Below are positions 1 to 5,439 of a stretch of 5,439 nucleotides of DNA, piece by piece. The stretch is from JAGLYP01 sp034659435 (GTDB lineage Bacteria; Patescibacteriota; Patescibacteriia; Patescibacteriales; UBA12075), in assembly GCA_034659435.1 (NCBI GenBank), contig JAYEHJ010000013.1:1-5439 (forward strand). Direction: 5' to 3'. Position numbers and translations under genes: made by a program. The notes under the pieces are model-generated. The model did not search any database and was not told where the DNA came from. It worked only from the letters and a program-made list of their open reading frames with translations. How positions within the stretch are numbered: the stretch's first letter is position 1; each line of letters opens with the position of its first letter.

Positions 1-3000
1 AGTATCATCTCCAGATGACAAGTCAGTCAAAGAGTCCCAATCATACTGTATTGTATTTGTCGCTGTATCTGTCTTAATCCACCCGCTTGCATTACCGATT
101 TGATAAAAATTATCATTCTCTATTACAACAGAGCCATAGGTCTCAGATATATTAGCAGGAGTCTCGTCCAAAGTCGGATCAAGAGGCGAGCTAAAATCAC
201 AACTCGCGCCCTGAACATACTGCAAAATTGCTTTCACATCATCATCATCAGGATCATCAACATCCATAGATATATCTACAACTCCGCTTGCATCCGTCCT
301 AAATGTTGCTGAATTAAATACTCCGAGTGGCGGATCATTCGGTTCTGTGTAATCAACTCTAACGCTAATTTGATCTATATAATACATTCTTTGCCTAGAA
401 TTAGAAGTGTTTTGCCCCCAAAGTTTTACGTCTAAATTCATAACATCGCTCCATGTCCAAGTGCTAGGTGCTTCTACATCATTAGTAATATCATAATAAT
501 GCAAAGTATCGGAGACGGTTAAGACAGCTTGTCCGTATCCTTGGCTCGTTCCTGTAGCTGTGCCTCCAAAAATCGGCTGTATATAAACAGTAATATTGGC
601 CTGCAAATCCTGAACATGCGCCTCTAAAACAATCTCTACGCTATTAATATCATAACCTAAATTCGTTGCCTTGTTGGAATCAGCAAGCAAATAATGGATA
701 TTTTCTTCACTACCGGCTTTTTTTGGTATATTGCGAATCGCATAATCATTAGGAGTGGAATTCCAGGCATAACCGGGAGTAGTCCATGTTCCCGTTGAAG
801 ATCCGCCGTCATAATCGTATTCAGCAACCGCGTCTGAAGCGATTTGCCACTGCCGCCCTTCTTCAAAAACCAACTGACCGTCTTTTCCGCTTGATCCAAA
901 ATAATGCTTATCAGCCAATTTTACCGATCCAAGCAGATAAAATTCCGGTGAAACATCAGGCGCGTCAAAAGTATAAGTGAATTCAAGGACATCGCCCGGT
1001 TTTATATCAAGATTCTGCCAAACAAGTTCTTTGCTATTTTCACCATTTTGAATCAAGAATAATGAATCAAGAATAATGCCTTCATCATCCCCGTCTTCCA
1101 ATTCTTGCCCCTTAATTCTTAATTCCCGATTCTTAATTCTAAAATCCAAAGGCACATACTCAACCAAATTCCCTTGAAAACTTTCATTGGCGCTTAAAAT
1201 CATTTTCATTTCATAATCAGCCAAAGGAAAAATTCTTGTCGGACCGATTCGTTCAAGTTCAAAATTTAAAAAAGATTCTACTTTAAATTCATCATATATC
1301 TCTCTGTTTCCATTTTCAGTCTCAGCGCTTAATTTAATATTATAAACACCTTTGCAAAGCGCAGAATAATAACTATAATAATCAGACCCATCAATAACCG
1401 TATCACCAGCGCATTCCGAATTTTTAAATATCGTACCATCATCAGTGCTGAATATGTTAACTTTGCCACTGGGTGCTGTGATTTCCAAAAATAAATCCGC
1501 GTTACAAAGAGTGTGTCCAAGATCATCTAAAACACCCATCTGTAAATAAACGTTTTCGCCTGGGCGATACACCGCCTTATTAGTATTAACAGCTAAAACG
1601 CCCCAATTAAAATCCTGGCTTATCTGATAAACTTCTCCTTTATCTTCAATTTCTATTTCAAAATAATATTTGCCAGGCTTAAATTCATTGACATTTTCCG
1701 GCAATTTAACAATAAATTCCCCCTCGCCGACATAACGAACCTCCGGTTTAAGGCCGGTTTTGTTTCCTTTGGCGCCGCGCAAATCAGCAGAAATCTTTAT
1801 ATGATCATATTCATCGCCAAAAGGACTGATAAGACCTGAAATAATTTTATTAAGCAAATTTTTATTCTTTTTATAGCGGAAATTCAACTCCGGTTTTTCA
1901 GATATTTTAAAATCAGTCTTAGTATTTAATAAATCAACGTTATATTCGCCTAAATCATCATTATACCGATCTTCATCACTGGGGTATTCTTCATACCGCG
2001 GAGCATAATCGCTCTCGCTTATTTCTTGCTTCACATCCGTATTGTCATATTCAATTTCTATCCAAAGAGAATCTAAAAAAACAAAAAAATCCAAAAATTG
2101 TTCGTCATTCTCAGACGGCATTTTTGGATTATTATAAGAAATTTTAAATTTTAAATTTTCAATTTCATCCCATCCGATTGTCTCAGACAATTGAAAATTA
2201 AAATACCCGCCATTAATAAAATTGGAATATTCTTGATTTAACTCAAAAACGGTTATTTGCTCCCATATTTCACCCAAGCTATATTCAAAAGATAAATTAT
2301 CATTTTCTAATGAACTTTGCGCCGCAAATGATAAATATAAATTCAAACTGCTTACTTCCCTGTCTTTATGCTCAAAAGAAACGTTAAAATCGGAAAAAAT
2401 CACGCTTTTCTGTATTAATTTTTCTTCGGCATTAGCTGAATTTTTATTAAAAACCGCGAATAAATTAAAACTGGAAAATAAGGATTTTATTTTTTTATAA
2501 ACACTGCTCAATTCAGGCTTGTCTTCATCTGATACATCTAAAATATCATTTTCAGCTTCCTTGGATTGATCCTCGCTTTCGCTTTCTGCTTCCTCTTGAC
2601 TGCTGTTGCTATCCTGATCTGAATCAATGTTTTCTGTTTCAAAATTACCATTTTCTACGTCATTAATATCCCCCATGTCTGATTCATAGTTTTTAATTTC
2701 ATATTCTATGTCTTCTTTAATACTGTCAATTTCTTCACTTTCATCATCCTCTCTGTCTTGATTACATTCCGCCTTGTCCTTCTCAACCTCAATATCAGAA
2801 AGAATATCAGCCGTCTTTTGCAAAGCAATAAAAGCTGAATTAGCCTGATTAAATTCAGACAATTCGGAATCCGGCGCTAAATATTGCAAAAAAACATTAT
2901 TTATATTTTCCCAAACAAAATTTTCTTCTGTATTCTCTTCTACTATATATTTCCCAGGGAATATTTTAATTTGATTATTAAAGGCTTTAACAAAAATAAA

Positions 3001-3111
3001 ACGGCTGGGCGTAAAATTAAACACGACCATTAATAACAATATTAAAAATACCAATCTAAAAACAATATTAGATGATATTATTCTAATTTTTTTAAGCAAT
3101 GGGGATTGCAT
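1..3111 (-). CDS. Giant exported multidomain surface protein with an MG2-like domain (3' end outside window)
   Basis: The frame is open without interruption from ATG at 3111 to base 1, giving 1037 residues with no stop codon, so the C-terminus is missing. An in-frame TAA at 3157-3159 and no other start codon after it fix the start; no clear Shine-Dalgarno is visible. Residues 15-33 are hydrophobic after a basic N-terminus, followed by VKA at 41-43, so this is a signal peptide or membrane anchor. Residues about 105-200 are a Glu/Asp/Ser-rich linker. From about 230 the protein is beta-rich. Residues about 478-600 resemble an alpha-2-macroglobulin MG2 domain (key stretch WGVLAVNTNKAVYRPGENVY at 503-522) with Cys536, Cys567 and Cys586. 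Then come a segment with GPTRIFP and EYVP (623-654), a module with DAPDVSPEFYLLG (716-728), a Trp/Tyr-rich beta-sandwich-like module (about 770-921) and an Asp-rich module (about 930-1037). No thioester motif is visible, so protease trapping is not supported. A cell-surface role is inferred; the molecular function is unknown. Confidence 0.9.
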   Translation of the reverse strand, partial: MQSPLLKKIRIISSNIVFRLVFLILLLMVVFNFTPSRFIFVKAFNNQIKIFPGKYIVEENTEENFVWENINNVFLQYLAPDSELSEFNQANSAFIALQKTADILSDIEVEKDKAECNQDREDDESEEIDSIKEDIEYEIKNYESDMGDINDVENGNFETENIDSDQDSNSSQEEAESESEDQSKEAENDILDVSDEDKPELSSVYKKIKSLFSSFNLFAVFNKNSANAEEKLIQKSVIFSDFNVSFEHKDREVSSLNLYLSFAAQSSLENDNLSFEYSLGEIWEQITVFELNQEYSNFINGGYFNFQLSETIGWDEIENLKFKISYNNPKMPSENDEQFLDFFVFLDSLWIEIEYDNTDVKQEISESDYAPRYEEYPSDEDRYNDDLGEYNVDLLNTKTDFKISEKPELNFRYKKNKNLLNKIISGLISPFGDEYDHIKISADLRGAKGNKTGLKPEVRYVGEGEFIVKLPENVNEFKPGKYYFEIEIEDKGEVYQISQDFNWGVLAVNTNKAVYRPGENVYLQMGVLDDLGHTLCNADLFLEITAPSGKVNIFSTDDGTIFKNSECAGDTVIDGSDYYSYYSALCKGVYNIKLSAETENGNREIYDEFKVESFLNFELERIGPTRIFPLADYEMKMILSANESFQGNLVEYVPLDFRIKNRELRIKGQELEDGDDEGIILDSLFLIQNGENSKELVWQNLDIKPGDVLEFTYTFDAPDVSPEFYLLGSVKLADKHYFGSSGKDGQLVFEEGRQWQIASDAVAEYDYDGGSSTGTWTTPGYAWNSTPNDYAIRNIPKKAGSEENIHYLLADSNKATNLGYDINSVEIVLEAHVQDLQANITVYIQPIFGGTATGTSQGYGQAVLTVSDTLHYYDITNDVEAPSTWTWSDVMNLDVKLWGQNTSNSRQRMYYIDQISVRVDYTEPNDPPLGVFNSATFRTDASGVVDISMDVDDPDDDDVKAILQYVQGASCDFSSPLDPTLDETPANISETYGSVVIENDNFYQIGNASGWIKTDTATNTIQYDWDSLTDLSSGDDT
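1050..1139. repeat. 90-base in-frame imperfect palindrome made of seven-base units
   Basis: Two 29-base arms, 1050-1078 and 1111-1139, are inverted copies that match at 22 of 29 positions and flank a 32-base spacer. The right arm is built from the heptamer CTTAATT (1111-1117, 1118-1124 and 1132-1138, with a variant CCCGATT at 1125-1131). The left arm is a perfect tandem duplication of the 14-mer AATCAAGAATAATG (1051-1064, 1065-1078). In the mRNA sense, three of the seven mismatches become G-U pairs. The element spans 90 bases, a multiple of three, inside the surface protein gene, and encodes the charged stretch RIKNRELRIKGQELEDGDDE (658-677) plus the start of the next strand. Confidence 0.65.
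2139..2159. repeat. Perfect triple heptamer (AAATTTT)x3 inside the surface protein gene
   Basis: Three uninterrupted copies of AAATTTT occupy 2139-2159. On the minus strand they encode the Leu-Lys-Phe-Lys-Ile part of a predicted beta strand (around residues 319-325). The unit length is the same as in the palindrome at 1050-1139, but the unit sequence differs. An alternating Lys/hydrophobic strand in AT-rich codons could give this pattern by itself. Confidence 0.6.
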
Positions 3112-3195
3112 TGTGCGATTTTTAAGTTTTTCTAGATTTAAATCAAAATTAAAATATTATTAAAAACATTAAATAAAAATAAATATTATAAAACC

Positions 3196-3221
3196 AAAAA
3201 TAACACTAAATAAATTAGTGT
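3196..3221 (-). terminator. Candidate weak rho-independent terminator after mrdA
   Basis: A perfect seven-base stem ACACTAA/TTAGTGT (3221-3215 with 3209-3203) encloses a five-base loop. It is followed on the minus strand by TATTTTTGG, so a short T-run sits directly after the stem. It lies about 70 bases beyond the PBP2 stop and is the only hairpin with a T-run that I found in the gap. The stem is AT-rich and short, so termination may be inefficient. Because the promoter candidate at 3245-3274 lies upstream of it, the hairpin could also act as a leader attenuator for the next gene. Confidence 0.45.
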
Positions 3222-3244
3222 GAAAAAATTGATTTCTATGTGTT

Positions 3245-3274
3245 ATTATAACATTTTTCGCCGGTCTTTTGCAA
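3245..3274 (-). promoter_or_regulatory. Candidate sigma-70-type promoter with extended -10, facing the giant surface protein gene
   Basis: On the minus strand, TTGCAA (3274-3269) is followed after 18 bases by a perfect TATAAT (3250-3245). TG one base before the -10 (3253-3252) makes an extended -10 element. The expected transcription start is near 3238, leaving about 127 bases of untranslated leader before the ATG at 3111. The -10 lies within a 13-base palindrome, TGTTATAATAACA, with six-base arms around a central A (3241-3253), which could be an operator or chance in AT-rich DNA. A second TATAAT at 3190-3185 has no convincing -35. Motif matches only. Confidence 0.5.
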
Positions 3275-3291
3275 ATTAAAAAAATCCGCTG

Positions 3292-5277
3292 CTATTCCTG
3301 TTTATATTCCCCAAAATACCACTCCAAAAATTCTTTAGCGACAGGAACGGCGGCAGCGCTGCCTTCACCGCCCTCTTCAATTAAAATCGTAATTACCAAT
3401 TCAGGATTATCATAAGGCGCGAAGCCAGTAAACCAAGCGTGTGTTTCGTTCTTGCTTGACCATTGAGCTGTTCCTGTTTTTCCGGCAACCGCTACCGGAA
3501 CTGACTGCATACTGCGCGCCGAGCCAAGGGTTACTGTCTGGCGCATTCCTTGCCGCACCACATGGATATTATACGGATCAATAAAATCTTTCCTTATCGG
3601 CTCATCTTCAAAAACTCTTATTATTTTATCATCGCCGGATAAAATTTCTTTTATAAAATGTGGGCGGTATAACTTGCCTGAATTCGCGAAAACACTTGTG
3701 AAAACCGCTACCTGCAATGGCGTAACCAGCAAGTCCCCTTGACCGATTGCCAAATGATATGTGTCGCCGATATACCACGGTTCGTTTTTATAACTCTCTT
3801 TCCATTCCCTGCTTGGCAAAAATCCGCTTGCCTCGCCGGCCAAATCAACACCCAGCTGCGTACCTAAACCGAACAAGCGTCCATATTCAACAATTCGCTC
3901 AACCCCTAAACCGCGGAAATCTTCATATCCTCCGCCAATATAATAAAAAAAAGTATTGACCGATTGCGCGATTGCCTTGCGCGCGTCTGTTCTTCCATGT
4001 CCGCCCGCGAGCCAATCAGGAAAAAACCATTCCCCGATTCTAATCCCGCCAACGCTTAAAAAACTTGTGCGTTCGCTAATAATTCTCTCTTCCAAGGCCG
4101 CTGCCAGCATAAGCGGCTTAATTGTGGAACCGGATGGATATTCGCCGCTAATTGAGCGGTTAAACAAAAATTTATCAGGATGGCTAATCAAGGCGCCATA
4201 TTCTTCTTGCGATATGCCGCGCGCGAAAACGTTATTATTATAAGCAGGCAGACTGACCATTGCCAATATCTCGCCGTTCTCCGGATCCATTGCGATCGCT
4301 GACGCTTTAGCGCATTTTAATTCTATTAAATGCCGGTTTAGAATTTCTTCAAGCTTAATTTGCGCCATAACGTCCAAAGACAAAACTAAATTATTTCCGT
4401 CTTCTCCTTCAACCATGCTAATAATTTTCTTTTCTTTGTAAAAAGCGTCAACTTCAATTTGCTTATGCCCGCTTCTGCCTTTAAGTTCGTTTTCCCAAAA
4501 ATATTCTATTCCCATCTTCCCGATATAATCAATAGGCAAATATTCCGCGCCAAACTTCTCAAGCTCTTCTTTGTTAATTTTTCCGGTATAACCCATAATA
4601 TGCGACATAGAGAAAAAATAATCAGCCCGTTCATCTTTATTTTCCAGGCCATACACAAGATAATCACGATTTGTCCGGTTTGACAACACGATTCCCGGCC
4701 AAGAATCAGACAATATATATAATCTCATTGCCTTGTCGTAATTAATATTATCAGCAATAAATAAAGGCTGATGCGCTTCCAAAGATTTTTGCGTGATTGA
4801 ATTATATTTTTCGCTTAAATCGCTTGCTTTCAAATCTTCCAAGATTAAACTTAATTCATTAAATATCAAATTTCTTTCCTCTTCCTCTTTATTTATGTCA
4901 GCCGGTATGAAATATAACATAAAATTAGCGCGATTTCTTACAAGCGGCCGGCCAAGCCTATCATATATGATCCCTCTTTTCGGTTCAATTCGTTCAGTTC
5001 TAATGCGGTTTTCTTCCGCTATTAAATAATAATCATCGCCTTTAACAACTTGCAGCCAAGCCGATCTTGCCAAAAGAAGCAAAAGCAAAAAAATAAAAAA
5101 GGCCGCTACTGTTTTTAATTTTCCGGAATCAAAACTATTCCCAACTGTTTCTTTTTCTTTTTTATCAAAAATAAAAACATTTTCAGACCATGACGACCGA
5201 GTAAGCTTATTTATCCGCCCATCCTTAAATTTTCCGCTCTGAATTACAAAAGGGTTGATGTTTTTATTTTTTTTCAT
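3292..5277 (-). CDS. mrdA: Penicillin-binding protein 2, peptidoglycan D,D-transpeptidase of the elongation machinery
   Basis: This membrane-anchored class B PBP cross-links peptidoglycan during lateral wall growth, working with RodA and the MreBCD scaffold. The 661-residue product has an N-terminal cytoplasmic extension (1-54), one membrane anchor (about 55-70, mostly Leu/Phe/Ala), and the PBP dimerisation-domain signature RGIIYDRLGRPLVRN at 101-115. The transpeptidase domain starts near 320. All three catalytic motifs are present: SxxK as S384-T-I-K387 in YPSGSTIKP (nucleophile Ser384), SxN as S439-V-N441, and KTGT at 600-603. HAWFTGFAP at 613-621 is also typical of the family. The length is close to that of E. 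coli PBP2, slightly longer because of the N-terminal extension. The ATG lies two bases after the upstream stop, with no strong Shine-Dalgarno, which suggests translational coupling. The class B fold is certain; PBP2 rather than FtsI or SpoVD is favoured by sequence feel and by the membrane-protein gene just upstream. Confidence 0.95.
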   Translation of the reverse strand: MKKNKNINPFVIQSGKFKDGRINKLTRSSWSENVFIFDKKEKETVGNSFDSGKLKTVAAFFIFLLLLLLARSAWLQVVKGDDYYLIAEENRIRTERIEPKRGIIYDRLGRPLVRNRANFMLYFIPADINKEEEERNLIFNELSLILEDLKASDLSEKYNSITQKSLEAHQPLFIADNINYDKAMRLYILSDSWPGIVLSNRTNRDYLVYGLENKDERADYFFSMSHIMGYTGKINKEELEKFGAEYLPIDYIGKMGIEYFWENELKGRSGHKQIEVDAFYKEKKIISMVEGEDGNNLVLSLDVMAQIKLEEILNRHLIELKCAKASAIAMDPENGEILAMVSLPAYNNNVFARGISQEEYGALISHPDKFLFNRSISGEYPSGSTIKPLMLAAALEERIISERTSFLSVGGIRIGEWFFPDWLAGGHGRTDARKAIAQSVNTFFYYIGGGYEDFRGLGVERIVEYGRLFGLGTQLGVDLAGEASGFLPSREWKESYKNEPWYIGDTYHLAIGQGDLLVTPLQVAVFTSVFANSGKLYRPHFIKEILSGDDKIIRVFEDEPIRKDFIDPYNIHVVRQGMRQTVTLGSARSMQSVPVAVAGKTGTAQWSSKNETHAWFTGFAPYDNPELVITILIEEGGEGSAAAVPVAKEFLEWYFGEYKQE

Positions 5278-5279
5278 GA

Positions 5280-5439
5280 TTATTTAGCGGTAATTATTTT
5301 TTTCTTTCTCAAGAAAACCGGCTTAAACTTTGGACTGAAAAAATTAAATAAATATAAAAATATTGACATCAAAAATAAATTTAAAAACAAGCCATACATT
5401 TTATACAAAAAAAACGCTTTATTAAAAACAAACAAAAAT
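5280..5439 (-). CDS. C-terminal end of a small membrane protein, possibly MreD (5' end outside window)
   Basis: The last 52 codons of a frame entering from the right edge end at TAA (5280-5282), two bases before the PBP2 start. The peptide is dominated by Phe, Leu, Ile and Tyr, with a membrane segment at about visible residues 15-34, and closes with a basic tail containing RKKK. A hydrophobic protein ending in a short basic tail directly before mrdA fits MreD of the usual mreB-mreC-mreD-mrdA order, but MreD is poorly conserved and the visible part holds no diagnostic motif. The identity is therefore inferred from position only. The tight spacing implies one transcript with PBP2. Confidence 0.65.
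   Translation of the reverse strand, partial: FLFVFNKAFFLYKMYGLFLNLFLMSIFLYLFNFFSPKFKPVFLRKKKIITAK

Larger units (their letters stand above)
3112..3291. other. Intergenic gap between mrdA and the surface protein gene
   Basis: This 180-base gap is very AT-rich and contains no supportable ORF on either strand. It holds the promoter candidate, the 13-base palindrome and the hairpin described separately. The part next to the ATG (3112-3180) is nearly all A and T and shows no clear ribosome binding site; the nearest purine-rich stretch is AGAAAAACTTAAAAA, well short of an anti-Shine-Dalgarno match. Confidence 0.7.

Noticed and set aside
786..980. Plus-strand ORF of 64 codons with basic composition
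   Set aside because: It lies wholly opposite the continuous surface protein frame, shows no domain-like pattern and has no ribosome binding site; it is an antisense shadow. The same applies to plus-strand ORFs at 100-312 and within 3747-5029, and to minus-strand frames at 657-899 and 1329-1526.
1050..1078. Possible frameshift or assembly error from the 14-base tandem duplication
   Set aside because: The reading frame continues with sensible beta-rich protein on both sides, so the sequence as given is consistent with an intact gene.
1050..1140. CRISPR-like array
   Set aside because: The repeats are short tandem and inverted heptamers without unique spacers of even length, and they lie inside a coding frame with no cas genes nearby.
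1312..1680. Complete alpha-2-macroglobulin protease inhibitor
   Set aside because: Only an MG2-like domain is recognisable. No CxEQ-type thioester or bait region is visible, and the downstream modules do not follow the macroglobulin order in the part that can be seen.
3185..3190. Second TATAAT on the minus strand as an additional promoter
   Set aside because: The positions 17-18 bases upstream read TTATTT or TTTATT and lie inside the hairpin, and TATAAT is expected by chance in such AT-rich DNA.
3292..5277. Assignment of the PBP as FtsI or SpoVD (division or sporulation)
   Set aside because: No PASTA domain follows the transpeptidase domain, and the preceding small membrane protein fits the elongation cluster better than a division cluster.

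Overview
The window is AT-rich (roughly one third G+C by eye, lower between genes). Everything I can support as coding lies on the minus strand, so the gene order runs from high to low coordinates: the tail of a small membrane protein (5439-5280), a complete penicillin-binding protein 2 gene (5277-3292), a 180-base gap with a promoter-like site and a hairpin (3291-3112), and the first 1037 codons of a very large exported protein that runs off the left edge (3111-1). All three frames read with the standard bacterial code: no in-frame TGA has to be read through.

The likely source is a member of the Candidate Phyla Radiation (Patescibacteria), probably of the Parcubacteria type. This is inferred from three things: the AT-rich coding style, the PBP2 with a long N-terminal cytoplasmic extension, and a giant secreted protein whose phrases (GPTRIFP...EYVP, DAPDVSPEFYLLG, EEGRQWQIASDA, DISMDVDDPDDDD) resemble, from memory, surface proteins of uncultured Parcubacteria. 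No taxonomic marker gene is present, so it stays an inference.

The right-hand part is a cell-wall elongation cluster. The upstream membrane protein tail fits the position usually held by mreD, and its stop lies two bases before the PBP2 start, so the two are probably co-transcribed and translationally coupled. PBP2 is the transpeptidase of the elongation machinery, and all three active-site motifs are intact.

The left-hand part, more than half of the window, is a single open frame. It has an N-terminal membrane or signal segment, a long acidic linker, beta-rich domains including a macroglobulin MG2-like one, and further beta-sandwich-like modules before the window ends. It is probably a cell-surface or secreted protein of unknown role. 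The most unusual feature is a 90-base imperfect palindrome built of seven-base units at 1050-1139, which lies inside this gene and keeps the reading frame. I see no RNA genes, CRISPR array or mobile-element genes, and no plus-strand gene.
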